Origin: Paraclostridium tenue
GTDB taxonomy: Bacteria > Bacillota > Clostridia > Peptostreptococcales > Peptostreptococcaceae
Assembly (NCBI RefSeq): GCF_015668515.1
Contig: NZ_JADPFO010000001.1
Location: forward strand, 113,139-177,138
DNA length: 64,000 nt
Direction: 5' to 3'
Shown here: in pieces, positions 16,300-26,002 of the stretch
Layout of the letters: each line of letters begins with the position of its first letter
Position numbering within the stretch: the stretch's first letter is position 1
Made by a program: the position numbers and the translations under genes
The notes under the pieces: generated by a model
Told to the model about the DNA's origin: nothing
Database searches by the model: none
The model's input: the letters and a program-made list of their open reading frames with translations, nothing else

Positions 16300-17370
16300 T
16301 TAATTTTTAGCAAACTTTCTTAATTTAAAGCTTCCAGCAGTAACAAATACAAGGCCTATAAGAAGTATCGCTATTAAATTAAAAGTTATATTTGAAGTAG
16401 ATAAGCTTTCTATTGTCCAATAAAGAGGAGATAATTTAGCTAAGTTATTTAAAAATGATAAATTCTTACTCAAATTATCAAACATCGGTATTATAGATAA
16501 AAACATTATAAATATAGAATATATTATAGATACAATTGATACACTAGCTTCATTTTTAAATATTCTAGTCAAAGCTACAATAAATCCAGTAGCTGTAAAA
16601 CTATTAGCAATAACCATAATAAACATATTAAAACTTATACTTATATCTAGTATAAACTTTAAAATTATTAAAACTAATAAACAACTTAATGATTGTAATA
16701 AAAATAAAGCAAAAAAGATACTAAATATTATTTCTATATTTTTATTTTTAGTAGATATCATTCGAGTTAATACATTATTAGAACGAAGATCTAGCAAATC
16801 TTTACATAAAACTCCAGAGTTTGCATATAGCCAATAGCAAACAAGTAAAATTGTAATTAGAGATTGTATATCTTCAAACTTATCTTTATCAACTATATTA
16901 GCAGTTACAAGTTTAGAATTTATATTAGGGTCAATTTTTTCTTTAAGTTTATCATTTATAAAGTTTTCAATTAGTGACTCATGCCAAATACTACCTCCTC
17001 CATCTTTGGTTTTATAGGCTTTTATAGAAGGTTTTACAGACTTATCTATATCACTTGAAAAGTTATTATTAAGAACAAATACAACAGATGTATCATTATT
17101 TTCTAATAAATTCATCGCCTCATCTTTCTTATCATAACTAAAAATATCTTTATTATCTATTTTAAGTTTTTTAATAAGCTCAGTTTCATATTTACCATTT
17201 GCATTACAAACAATTGAAACATTTGGCGAATACATAGAAGTATTATCACTACTATTAAATAAATTTACAAACATTACCAAAGTAAAAGGAATAACAATCA
17301 GTCCTATAAGCAAAGACGTATTTTTAATGTATCTTTTTAAGTTAGCAAAAGTTAATCTAAGTACGTTCAT
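16300..17370 (-). CDS. ABC-2 type exporter permease (second)
   Basis: This 356-aa protein has one N-terminal membrane helix, a large extracellular domain of about 140 residues and five to six C-terminal helices, the usual ABC-2 (YhgE/DrrB-like) layout. It starts directly after the stop of the first permease, so ATPase, permease, permease form one operon. The probable role is export of a drug, peptide or lipid. Confidence 0.85.
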   Translation of the reverse strand: MNVLRLTFANLKRYIKNTSLLIGLIVIPFTLVMFVNLFNSSDNTSMYSPNVSIVCNANGKYETELIKKLKIDNKDIFSYDKKDEAMNLLENNDTSVVFVLNNNFSSDIDKSVKPSIKAYKTKDGGGSIWHESLIENFINDKLKEKIDPNINSKLVTANIVDKDKFEDIQSLITILLVCYWLYANSGVLCKDLLDLRSNNVLTRMISTKNKNIEIIFSIFFALFLLQSLSCLLVLIILKFILDISISFNMFIMVIANSFTATGFIVALTRIFKNEASVSIVSIIYSIFIMFLSIIPMFDNLSKNLSFLNNLAKLSPLYWTIESLSTSNITFNLIAILLIGLVFVTAGSFKLRKFAKN

Positions 17371-18456
17371 TTAAAGTTCCCTCCAACTATATTTTTCTTT
17401 TATAAATGTAGCTAAAAATAATACTAAGGATAAAATCAACATTATAAAAATAGTAAAACTTACAGAGCCTAATGTATTATTAATTGAAAATTTCATAAAA
17501 AGCTCACTTATTAAATTTAGTGGAGAAAATTTAATAAAACTAGACAAACCATTTGAAATAGGAAAGAATATACCTCCTAATATAATTTGAATAATCATGA
17601 TTATACTAATTATTATTGATCCTAATGTTTTAGAAAAAAATGAAGCTATAAATATAGAAATACAAGCTACAAGAGTACAAGAAACTAAGCTGATTATAAA
17701 TAAATATATTAAATTTTCATCAAAGGCTATATTTAAAAACCTATTAATTAATATATATATAATCACAAATACTAAAGCATATATAACAGATATTAAAAAA
17801 TCGTATATAAGTTGAGTAGTTCTTTTTATAGGAAAAGAATACATTCTCTTATTAATGCCGTTGCTTTGTGTTATATAGTTAGCAGAAACATTGTTACTCA
17901 TAAAAATCAATAATAAAAACACTAGCATTGATATAGCATAATATTCATTAGAACTTTGATTTTTAGCAGATTTTATAAAAGTAGTGCTTATACTAGCTTT
18001 ACTAAATATATTAGCACTTTTATTATCTAAATCTAAATTGCTTAAATATAAATTTTCATGGTAATCATCTACAATATCTTTTAAAAGATTATCTACAGAT
18101 CCTCTATTTTCTAATTTTTTTATATTTATATTTATTGATTTTTTATTATTTAAACTTTTTTCATAGTTTTTAGGAATAATTAAATTTAAATCGGCATCAT
18201 CATCATTTATATAAAATAAATTTTTAGTATCATTAATAATAAAATCTTTTAAAGCCATAGATGCATTAGATTTATCATTGTCAGTAATTTTTATAGGTAT
18301 AGGGTCTACAGATATAGAACTTTCAAAATTAGCATTTAAAATATTACCAAGAAATAATGAAAGTACAAGTGGTAAAAGTAAAAATGTAGAAAATGTAATT
18401 AAAAAATTACTTTTTAAAGATTTAAAAAGCATTTTTATATTGGCTAATAATCTCAT
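17371..18456 (-). CDS. ABC-2 type exporter permease (first)
   Basis: This 361-aa protein has the same layout as its neighbour: one N-terminal helix, an extracellular domain of about 150 residues, then about six helices. I start it at the ATG of MRLLANIK because GGGAGG sits six bases upstream; an ATG two codons earlier directly abuts that sequence. It lies between the ATPase gene (13 bases upstream) and the second permease (adjacent). Confidence 0.85.
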   Translation of the reverse strand: MRLLANIKMLFKSLKSNFLITFSTFLLLPLVLSLFLGNILNANFESSISVDPIPIKITDNDKSNASMALKDFIINDTKNLFYINDDDADLNLIIPKNYEKSLNNKKSININIKKLENRGSVDNLLKDIVDDYHENLYLSNLDLDNKSANIFSKASISTTFIKSAKNQSSNEYYAISMLVFLLLIFMSNNVSANYITQSNGINKRMYSFPIKRTTQLIYDFLISVIYALVFVIIYILINRFLNIAFDENLIYLFIISLVSCTLVACISIFIASFFSKTLGSIIISIIMIIQIILGGIFFPISNGLSSFIKFSPLNLISELFMKFSINNTLGSVSFTIFIMLILSLVLFLATFIKEKYSWREL

Positions 18457-18469
18457 AAACATCCTCCCT

Positions 18470-19402
18470 TTATCTTAAAGACTTGCCTGTAAGATTTAAA
18501 AATACATCTTCAAGGGTATAATCTTCATAGGATATTTTAATTATAAGTGCATTATTTTTCTCTACAACACCTAAAGACTTTGATAATACAAATTTATTAT
18601 CTACAGATAAGATTAAACTATTTTCATTTTCAACTACACTTAAAACACCACTTACATTTTTTAAATCATAAATTAAGTTAGCAGATATATTATTAACATC
18701 CAAAATCAATTTACTATTACTAAATACTAGCGATTTTAAATAAGCTTTATCACCAAAAGCAACTTCGCGACCTTCATCTATTATAAATATTTTAGAACAA
18801 AGATTTTCAACTTCTTCCATATAATGAGAAGTATAAATTATAGTAGTATTTTGTTCTTTTGATAAATTTTTAAGTATTGAAAATATATAATTTCTCGATT
18901 GAGCATCAACTCCAACAGTAGGTTCATCAAGTATTAATATTTTAGGGTGGTGAAGCATAGCTATAACTATATTTAATCTTCTTTTCATACCACCAGAAAG
19001 TTTTTTTACTTTTTTCTTTTTAACTTCAGTAAGTCCTGCTATTTCTAGTGCTTCATTTACTCTTTCTTTTAACAATTTACCTTTAAGACCATACAAAGCA
19101 CCAAAGTATTCTAAATTATCATAAGGTGTTAAATGCTCAATTATAGCTAGCTCTTGAGGAACTAGACCTATCATAGATTTTACTTTTACAGGATTTTTAA
19201 TTAAATCAATACCACCTATAACAATAGAGCCATTGTTTGGAAGCATAAGGTTAGTCATTATATTAATTAAAGTAGATTTTCCAGCACCATTAGGTCCTAT
19301 AAGTCCAAATATTTCACCTTCATTAACATCAAAGTTAATATTATCTAGTGCAATTTTATCATTAAACCTTTTAGTTATATTTTTAATTTCTATAATACTC
19401 AT
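18470..19402 (-). CDS. ABC exporter ATPase, DrrA/CcmA type
   Basis: This 310-aa ATPase has Walker A GPNGAGKST, signature KLSGGMKRRL, Walker B ILILDEPTVGVD and switch His in YTSHYMEEVENLCSK, followed by a C-terminal extension of about 80 residues typical of drug-export ATPases. AAGGAGA precedes the ATG of MSIIEIKN; an upstream in-frame start at 19465 has no binding site. It energises the two following permeases. A MerR gene upstream is separated by a terminator. Confidence 0.93.
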   Translation of the reverse strand: MSIIEIKNITKRFNDKIALDNINFDVNEGEIFGLIGPNGAGKSTLINIMTNLMLPNNGSIVIGGIDLIKNPVKVKSMIGLVPQELAIIEHLTPYDNLEYFGALYGLKGKLLKERVNEALEIAGLTEVKKKKVKKLSGGMKRRLNIVIAMLHHPKILILDEPTVGVDAQSRNYIFSILKNLSKEQNTTIIYTSHYMEEVENLCSKIFIIDEGREVAFGDKAYLKSLVFSNSKLILDVNNISANLIYDLKNVSGVLSVVENENSLILSVDNKFVLSKSLGVVEKNNALIIKISYEDYTLEDVFLNLTGKSLR

Positions 19403-19484
19403 AACAATCTCCTTAAAATATTTATTTATTAATTCTAATAACATTATATAAAAGTAAAAAATCAAAATCTATTACATTAAGTCA

Positions 19485-19512
19485 TTAAAAAAAGTGACCT
19501 AAGTCACTTTTA
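19485..19512 (-). terminator. Terminator between MerR gene and ABC operon
   Basis: On the minus strand AAAAGTGAC/GTCACTTTT is followed by T residues. An outer pair ATTACATTA (19471-19479)/TAATGTAAT (19516-19524) surrounds it, giving a larger nested inverted repeat. Confidence 0.75.
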
Positions 19513-19591
19513 AAGTAATGTAATAATTTAAATAAATAATAAAATTTAAAGACGATAGTCAAGTTTAAAAATTTTTGAAAAGTTATTTTAG

Positions 19592-20404
19592 CTAAAATTG
19601 TGCTTTGATAGGAATCGCAATTTTAGTTATATAATCTTTTGAAGTATAAGATGTCAAACTATCTAAAATACCATATTCAAAAGAAGGTCCAATCATTTTA
19701 TAATTATTTTTATTAATATTTTTTATTAAAATTTCATAAGTTTTGCCTATACTTGAATATTCACCTTTATGCAAAGCTACAGCATAAAGTCCTTTAGACT
19801 TTTCAATAACATTTTCACCTTTTAATTTTTTATAAAGTGGAAAAAATACAGAATCAGCAGTGGTATATTTTTTAAGCAATAAATTTTCAAGAGCAATTAT
19901 AGTGCCTAACTGATAATAGTAAGGGTATTTATTGTTAGTTACAGTTGTTAACAACTTTTTAAAAGCTATATCAGTTTGCAAAAGGTCAAAAGGAGCTTCA
20001 ACTTTTTGTAAAACTAAATATTCTAATTCCATTTCTTCAAAATAAACATCATTTTTATAATTATCTAAACTTTCTATTGTATCTATTTTATTTTCTAGTC
20101 TTTTAATAGTTCTTTGAATATTTTTAACCTGTTCATCTAATTTTATTTTTTGTTGTTTTAAAAGATGTAGTGCTTTATTATCATCTCTTTTAACTAAAAA
20201 TTCTTTTATTTCTTTTATAGGTATACCGATTTCTCTTAAAATTAAAATGCTATCTAAAACTTCTAATTGTTCTGAAGTATAATATCTATAACCATTATTT
20301 TCATCAACAATATTAGGTTTAAATAAATCTATATTATCATAATATATTAATGTTTGTTTGCTCATACCATGAAGCTTTGCTAACTCACCTACTGTAAATT
20401 TCAT
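19592..20404 (-). CDS. MerR-family regulator with GyrI-like domain (BmrR-like)
   Basis: This 270-aa protein begins MKFTVGELAKLHGMSKQTLIYYDNIDLF, a MerR winged helix, then a coiled coil (about 75-120) and a C-terminal effector domain of about 150 residues of the GyrI/BmrR multidrug-binding type. I take the ATG at 20404 (AGGTG six bases upstream); a GTG three codons earlier is possible. It is divergent from a MATE pump whose promoter has a MerR dyad, so it probably activates that pump on binding a toxic compound. Confidence 0.9.
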   Translation of the reverse strand: MKFTVGELAKLHGMSKQTLIYYDNIDLFKPNIVDENNGYRYYTSEQLEVLDSILILREIGIPIKEIKEFLVKRDDNKALHLLKQQKIKLDEQVKNIQRTIKRLENKIDTIESLDNYKNDVYFEEMELEYLVLQKVEAPFDLLQTDIAFKKLLTTVTNNKYPYYYQLGTIIALENLLLKKYTTADSVFFPLYKKLKGENVIEKSKGLYAVALHKGEYSSIGKTYEILIKNINKNNYKMIGPSFEYGILDSLTSYTSKDYITKIAIPIKAQF

Positions 20405-20438
20405 ATATAACACCTGCCATTTTTATTTTAAATTTTTC

Positions 20439-20469
20439 TTGACAATATAGTTACTATATCCTTCACAAT
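20439..20469 (+). promoter_or_regulatory. MerR-type promoter of the MATE gene
   Basis: TTGACA at 20439-20444 and CACAAT at 20464-20469 are separated by 19 bp, the over-long spacer typical of MerR-activated promoters. The spacer contains the dyad ATATAGTTACTATAT (20445-20459). Confidence 0.7.
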
Positions 20470-20518
20470 TATTAATGTCAAGTAATATCAATTATTTAAA
20501 AATAATAGAGGTGTAAAA

Positions 20519-21880
20519 ATGGAAGATGTATTTGCTAAAAAACAAAATTATAGGCAGTTTTTAAGATATGTATTGCCATCAATTATTACAATGATATTTT
20601 TATCATTTTATACAACTATAGATGGATTTTTTGTATCAAGATATGTAAACTCAGATGCTTTAGCATCAATAAATATTGTTATACCAATAACTTGTGTTGT
20701 ATTTGGTATAGCAGTAATGTTAGCTACAGGTTCTGGGGCACTAGTTGGTATAAAACTTGGTGAAAAAGATAAAATTGGAGCTAATCAACTATTTTCATTT
20801 ATAACAGTTACATTACTTATTATAGGTATAGTACTTACTGTTTTTGGTGTAATATTTTTAGAACCTATATTAATGTTTTTAGGAACAACTGATAGGTTAC
20901 TACCATATGCAAAATCTTATGGACTAATAACTGTACTTATGACAATTCCTATGATGTTTAAGTTATACTTTGAGTATTACACTCGTGTAGATGGAAGCCC
21001 TAAAGTAGCACTTTTAATGTCTAGTTTAGGATTATTTTTAAATGTAGTTTTCGATTTTTTATTTATAGTAGTATTAAAAATGGGAATAGCAGGAGCTGGA
21101 CTAGGAACATATATAGCAATAACTTTATCAGCGCTAGTAGGATTATTTTATTTTAAAGGAAGTAAATCACTTTTAAAATTTACAAAACCAAAAGTAGATT
21201 TTAAAGCTTTATTTAATTCTTGCTATAATGGAAGTTCAGAAATGTTTACAGAATTATCAACAGGTATAACTACATTTTTATTTAATAAAAGTATATTAAC
21301 ATTTAGTGGAGAAAATGGAATAGCAGCAATGTCTATTATAATTTATATGTACTATTTCTTTATAGCAGTATACTTTGGAGTAGCAGTTGGAATATCTCCT
21401 ATGATTAGTTATAACTTTGGAGCTAAAAATAAGGAAAAAATAAAAGAAAGTTTAAGACATAGTTTTGTAACTATTGGATGGAGTTCTGTGGTTATATTTT
21501 TAATTTCAATGTTTTTAGGAGAAAATATAATAGGATTATTTACAAGGGATTTAGAAGTATATAAAATTGCTGTTTCAGGTATTAAATTATTTTCTTATGG
21601 ATTTTTAATTATAGGACTTAATGTATTTATGTCTGGATACTTTACAGCAATAGGAAATGGGCAGGTATCTGCAATAATATCAGTATTAAGATCACTTATA
21701 TTTGTAGTAGCTACAATAACAATACTTCCAGGATTTATAGGTGTAAATGGAATATGGTTAGCTATACCTATAGCAGAATTACTTACTATATTTTTCTCAC
21801 TAACTTTTTATTTTAGAAAAGGAAGAGATATATTGGAAGAAAAAGGTTGTAAACAGAGGCAAACTCCACTAAGAAATTAA
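20519..21880 (+). CDS. MATE efflux transporter
   Basis: This 453-aa protein has about twelve membrane helices and MATE motifs (YTTIDGFFVSRYV; GSGALVGIKLGE; VAVGISPMISYNFGAKN). It exports cationic drugs or toxic organics using a Na+ or H+ gradient. The divergent MerR gene and the MerR-type promoter suggest induction by its substrate. AGAGGTG precedes the ATG. It is one of three MATE genes here. Confidence 0.93.
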   Translation: MEDVFAKKQNYRQFLRYVLPSIITMIFLSFYTTIDGFFVSRYVNSDALASINIVIPITCVVFGIAVMLATGSGALVGIKLGEKDKIGANQLFSFITVTLLIIGIVLTVFGVIFLEPILMFLGTTDRLLPYAKSYGLITVLMTIPMMFKLYFEYYTRVDGSPKVALLMSSLGLFLNVVFDFLFIVVLKMGIAGAGLGTYIAITLSALVGLFYFKGSKSLLKFTKPKVDFKALFNSCYNGSSEMFTELSTGITTFLFNKSILTFSGENGIAAMSIIIYMYYFFIAVYFGVAVGISPMISYNFGAKNKEKIKESLRHSFVTIGWSSVVIFLISMFLGENIIGLFTRDLEVYKIAVSGIKLFSYGFLIIGLNVFMSGYFTAIGNGQVSAIISVLRSLIFVVATITILPGFIGVNGIWLAIPIAELLTIFFSLTFYFRKGRDILEEKGCKQRQTPLRN

Positions 21881-21910
21881 ACTTAATAACTTATGGCAGT
21901 TAAGTATAAA

Positions 21911-21949
21911 AAAGGATTATAGCTTAAATTTAAGCTATAATCTTTTTTT
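21911..21949. terminator. Bidirectional terminator
   Basis: The stem GATTATAGCTTAAA/TTTAAGCTATAATC is flanked by A-rich and T-rich runs between converging genes. Confidence 0.85.
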
Positions 21950-22592
21950 AAGATACTATTTTATTTTTAAAAGCAAATATAGCTATTTGAGTTCTATCAC
22001 GAAGATTAAGTTTACTAAGAATATTAGTTATATTATTTTTTATAGTACCTTCTGATAAATATAAATTCTCACTTATTTCTTTATTGGTAAGTCCATTAGC
22101 TATTAAAGATATAATATCTATCTCTTTTTGTGTTAAATTAAATTCTTTGATAACTTTATCTACACATATACTGCTTTCACTAGAAATAATCTTACTTATA
22201 ACACTTTTATCAAGTACTACATTACCATAAAAACTAGATTTTATCCCTTCATACAAAACTTCATCTGAACTATCTTTTAATAAATAACCAGAAGCTCCAA
22301 ATTTCATAGCATTTTTAATATACTCATCATCATTAAAAGTAGTAAGAACTAATACACATATAGAATTATCATATTCTTTTATAAGTCTAGTTCCTAAAAC
22401 TCCATCACAAACTTTCATTCTAATATCCATTAATACTAAATCAACATTATTATTTTTGCAAAACTCTAAAGCATCATATCCATTAGAACAATCCCCTATA
22501 ACTTCTAAATCATCATAAGAAGATAATATAATTTTTAATCCACTTCTAATTAATTTTTCATCATCAACTATTAAAATTTTTATTTTACTCAA
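21948..22592 (-). CDS. NarL/LuxR-type response regulator
   Basis: This 214-aa regulator has a receiver with Asp10/Asp11, phospho-acceptor Asp56 (LVLMDIRM) and a C-terminal LuxR helix-turn-helix (LTQKEIDIISLIANGLTNKEIS...GTIKNNITNIL). The start is TTG after GGGGGT, overlapping the kinase stop by eight bases. It is cotranscribed with the upstream kinase. LiaR or DesR-like systems of this type sense envelope state, but the target here is unknown. Confidence 0.92.
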   Translation of the reverse strand: MSKIKILIVDDEKLIRSGLKIILSSYDDLEVIGDCSNGYDALEFCKNNNVDLVLMDIRMKVCDGVLGTRLIKEYDNSICVLVLTTFNDDEYIKNAMKFGASGYLLKDSSDEVLYEGIKSSFYGNVVLDKSVISKIISSESSICVDKVIKEFNLTQKEIDIISLIANGLTNKEISENLYLSEGTIKNNITNILSKLNLRDRTQIAIFAFKNKIVS

Positions 22593-23742
22593 TGAAATTA
22601 CCCCCAGTATTTTTAGGAAAAGTTGCTCTTATAAGAAATCCATCTTCTACATTAAAAAATTCAACCTTTCCCTTTAACTCGTAAATTCTTTCAGAAATAC
22701 TATTTAAACCATTACCTTTTACAATACTTTTACATCCTAAACCATTATCTTTAATATTAAGTATTAATTCATTAGAATTAAAGGTTATAAAAATATCAAT
22801 TTTACTACATTTACCATGTCTTATAGCATTAGATAAAGCTTCTTGTATAACTCTATATAAAGTTATAGACTGAACGCTTGATAAGCTCCAAGTATTTTTA
22901 GATATAGTCAATTTGACATCTGTATTAGTTAGTTTAGAAAAGTTTTTTACTAATTCATCTATTTTAAATAGATTTTGATAATTCTCATATTCAGTAGGCT
23001 TTAACTTTGATATGGCAGTTCTTACTTCACTAAAGCTATCTTTAACAAAATCACGAAGTTCATCAACTAATTCATATAAAGGCGGATTATTTTTTAATAA
23101 ACGCTTTATAGCTTCAAGTTGAATTATTGTAGTAGATAAAGAATGACCAACACTATCATGTATTTCTCTTGATATTCTATTACGTTCTTTTAATATAGCA
23201 AGCTCTTCAACTGAATTTATATATATTTCTAAATCTTGATTAGCTCTTTTTAATTTGTCTTCTGAGATTCTTAGTTTATCATAAGTATTTTGATATTTTA
23301 GCTTATTTAAATTTTCCTTATATATGTATAAGCTCATTAAAGTAATTATTAAAAGTACAGATATATCTTTTAATAAATAAAGTATAGAAGTATTTAGATT
23401 AATTAAAATAAAGCTTATAAATGTAAGTAAAAACATTATATATTTAATTTTATTTTCAAATAAAAAAGATATATCAAATATTATTGGTATAAAGTAAAAA
23501 AAGCTAATACTATTTGTAAATTTAGATAAAAAATAAATTAAAATCAAATCAATAAATAAAGATATTATTTTAAAATTATTATTATTTTTTAGGTTAAAAT
23601 ATCTAAGTTGATTATTTATCATAAAAGCAAAAAAATAAAATATCAATAAGTCATCAACCTTAGAATTTTGACTTAAAATATCTATTATTATTACAAACAA
23701 AGGTATATATCTAACTGATATAGACAATGTATTTTTACTCAT
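22585..23742 (-). CDS. NarL-partner sensor histidine kinase (HisKA_3)
   Basis: This 385-aa kinase has about five to six N-terminal membrane helices (10-140) with almost no extracellular domain, so it probably senses the membrane itself. A coiled coil leads to HisKA_3 with His195 in ISREIHDSVGHSLS, and an ATPase domain with DNGLGC and GNGLNSISERI. AGGAGG precedes the ATG. It partners with the overlapping regulator. Confidence 0.92.
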   Translation of the reverse strand: MSKNTLSISVRYIPLFVIIIDILSQNSKVDDLLIFYFFAFMINNQLRYFNLKNNNNFKIISLFIDLILIYFLSKFTNSISFFYFIPIIFDISFLFENKIKYIMFLLTFISFILINLNTSILYLLKDISVLLIITLMSLYIYKENLNKLKYQNTYDKLRISEDKLKRANQDLEIYINSVEELAILKERNRISREIHDSVGHSLSTTIIQLEAIKRLLKNNPPLYELVDELRDFVKDSFSEVRTAISKLKPTEYENYQNLFKIDELVKNFSKLTNTDVKLTISKNTWSLSSVQSITLYRVIQEALSNAIRHGKCSKIDIFITFNSNELILNIKDNGLGCKSIVKGNGLNSISERIYELKGKVEFFNVEDGFLIRATFPKNTGGNFIE

Positions 23743-23912
23743 TAAATCCTCCTATAATTTAGGCATTTAAAAATTTATACTACACTTATAATAATTTAGA
23801 TTAAGTTTTTATTCAACAAAATTACATATATATAACAATTTCGTTATTTGATTAAATTAACATTTTTGTGTAAAATTTAGATATATAAAAAGGACATCAA
23901 GGAGAACTTAGT

Positions 23913-25283
23913 ATGAGTTTGAGAGAATTTGAATATATAGATGAATCAATAGAAATACTTAAAGAAATAACACCTACCCTTAATATGTTATCAGAAGAAT
24001 TAATAGTTTACTTTGAAAATATACTTAATGAATATGAACAAGAGTATCTAAATGTTAATTCAAGAGTAAAGTCTGAATATAGTTTAAGAGAAAAAATAAT
24101 AAGAAATAAATATTTAAAAAAATATAAAAATCCTAAAGAATTGATACATAATTTATCAGACTTAATAGGTGTTAGATTAGAATGTAGATTTATAGAAGAA
24201 GAAAGAAAGATATATAAATTATTAAAAAATTATTTTAATAAAACAGAAGATAATATTTATTATTATAATGAAGAAAATGAAAATATAAGAATAAGACTTG
24301 ATAAAGAACAGCCAAGAAAGCAAAAAAATGGATTTGAAATATATAGAATAGATGGATTATTTTTATATAGTGATAAAAAAATTAGTTTTGAAATACAAAT
24401 AAAATCGATGGTAAACATATTTTGGAGCGATATAGAACATAATGTTATTTACAAAAATAATGCTTATTTAATGATGGATAAATTTTTAAGTGATGTATTA
24501 GCATCTATAAAAAACAACTTGACAATGATTGATAATCAATTGTTGTCAGTTTCTAAAACTTTTAGTTCGACAACAACTAAAGATAAAGCATCACAGCAAA
24601 AATCCATGGAAAAGTTTTTGGCAAAAATAGCTTATGATACATTTGCTGAAAAAATGGAAGAAAATATAGGTTTTATAATAGACTTTAAAAAACCTTGTGA
24701 AACTATAATAAACTATTCTTTTAATAAAAATAATGAAGGTGTAGATTTTAAAGAAGATACTACCATACAAGGGCTTATAAGAATAAATGAAATTTCTAAA
24801 AAGGATATTGATTTTAATTCAAAAATAAGATTTGGTAAACTTCCAAAATTTGAAGATGAATTTTGCGAAAGACTTGGAAATTTTATAATACCTAAGTTAA
24901 ACTGTGAGTTTATATGGAATTTATTTTTTAGAATACTATTTGAAGTAGAGCCACTTAACAATAAAAAAGACTTTGAAAACTTTATTTTATTTATAAAAGA
25001 AAAAGTAGTTTCTATAAAACATCAAGCAAAACTTGAGTTAAAATTTAATACTAACAGTAAACATATATTAAATGACATATATATGAAAGTTGTAGATACT
25101 TTAATAGAAATTGATTCTATTGAGATTGTATATGAGGAAAATTTAGATAGTATAAATAATATAACTAAAAAAATAATAAATGATATTTGTAAAAATGTAG
25201 ATTCATATAAAGAATATGAATCTAAAAAAGAAAAGTATATGGAACTTATGAGCAAAAAAATAAAAGATGCTATACATGATTAA
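23913..25283 (+). CDS. Divergent RelA/SpoT-domain protein with C-terminal extension
   Basis: This 456-aa protein has a RelA/SpoT-like region in about residues 20-200: SRVKSEYSLREKI, DLIGVRLECRF and SFEIQIKSMVNIFWSDIEHNVIY. The usual nucleotide-binding YRSxH motif is replaced by NGFEIYRIDG, so a key Tyr/His pair is missing. It has no HD hydrolase domain. About 240 further residues form a helical, charged domain that I do not recognise. It may make (p)ppGpp or a related nucleotide, or be inactive. AAGGAGAAC precedes the ATG. It is a single-gene unit. Confidence 0.8.
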   Translation: MSLREFEYIDESIEILKEITPTLNMLSEELIVYFENILNEYEQEYLNVNSRVKSEYSLREKIIRNKYLKKYKNPKELIHNLSDLIGVRLECRFIEEERKIYKLLKNYFNKTEDNIYYYNEENENIRIRLDKEQPRKQKNGFEIYRIDGLFLYSDKKISFEIQIKSMVNIFWSDIEHNVIYKNNAYLMMDKFLSDVLASIKNNLTMIDNQLLSVSKTFSSTTTKDKASQQKSMEKFLAKIAYDTFAEKMEENIGFIIDFKKPCETIINYSFNKNNEGVDFKEDTTIQGLIRINEISKKDIDFNSKIRFGKLPKFEDEFCERLGNFIIPKLNCEFIWNLFFRILFEVEPLNNKKDFENFILFIKEKVVSIKHQAKLELKFNTNSKHILNDIYMKVVDTLIEIDSIEIVYEENLDSINNITKKIINDICKNVDSYKEYESKKEKYMELMSKKIKDAIHD

Positions 25284-25287
25284 ATCT

Positions 25288-25327
25288 AAAAAAGAGATAC
25301 ATTTTTGTAAAAGTATCTCTTTTTTTA
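25288..25327. terminator. Bidirectional terminator
   Basis: The stem AAAGAGATAC/GTATCTCTTT with flanking A and T runs lies between converging genes. Confidence 0.88.
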
Positions 25328-25337
25328 TATAATTAAA

Positions 25338-25889
25338 TTAAAAATTTGATGATTTTAATTTAAAATATTCATTTTTATCAATACAATAAATTAGATGTTT
25401 CATTTTTTTATTATCATATATTTTTATATAACTATCTTGTATTTTCATATTTAATCTATTTGCTACATTACAAGAATTAATATTACTAGGTCTTATTTGT
25501 GCAATAACTTTATCAGCATTAAGTTTAGAAAAAGCATAATCAATACAAGCTTTAATACCTTCAGTTGCATACCCATATCCCCAGGCATTTTTATTTAGTA
25601 TGTATGCTACGCCTATAAATGAATCATTATTTATATATTCAATTAAAGGCCCCATTACACCAATGACTTTATTATCATTTTTATTTAAAGTTAAAAAGTA
25701 ACTATATCCTTCATCATCATATCTTTTTAAATTTTCATTTATCCAATTTCTAACTTCTTCATCTGAAAAAGATTTTTCCCATGCATACATAACTTCAATA
25801 TCTTGGAGTATATTAGCAATTTCTCTATAATCATTTTCTGAAATTTTTCTTAAAATCAACCTATCTGTTTCTATTATTATATCTTTCAT
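25338..25889 (-). CDS. GNAT acetyltransferase (RimJ/RimL type)
   Basis: This 183-aa protein begins TDRLILRKISENDY and has the CoA loop region AYILNKNAWGYGYATEGIKACIDYAFSKL and RPSNINSCNVANRLNM, the RimJ/RimL signature. It would acetylate an amino group of an N-terminus, antibiotic or small molecule; the substrate is unknown. AAGGGG precedes the ATG. Confidence 0.9.
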   Translation of the reverse strand: MKDIIIETDRLILRKISENDYREIANILQDIEVMYAWEKSFSDEEVRNWINENLKRYDDEGYSYFLTLNKNDNKVIGVMGPLIEYINNDSFIGVAYILNKNAWGYGYATEGIKACIDYAFSKLNADKVIAQIRPSNINSCNVANRLNMKIQDSYIKIYDNKKMKHLIYCIDKNEYFKLKSSNF

Positions 25890-26002
25890 AAATTGAGTCC
25901 CCTTTTTAGATAAAGTATATCACATGATTATTGAAAAAATTCAAAAAAAAGAATACACTTATATTGGGATAGACAAAAAGAGAATGAGAAGAGGGGAATT
26001 TA

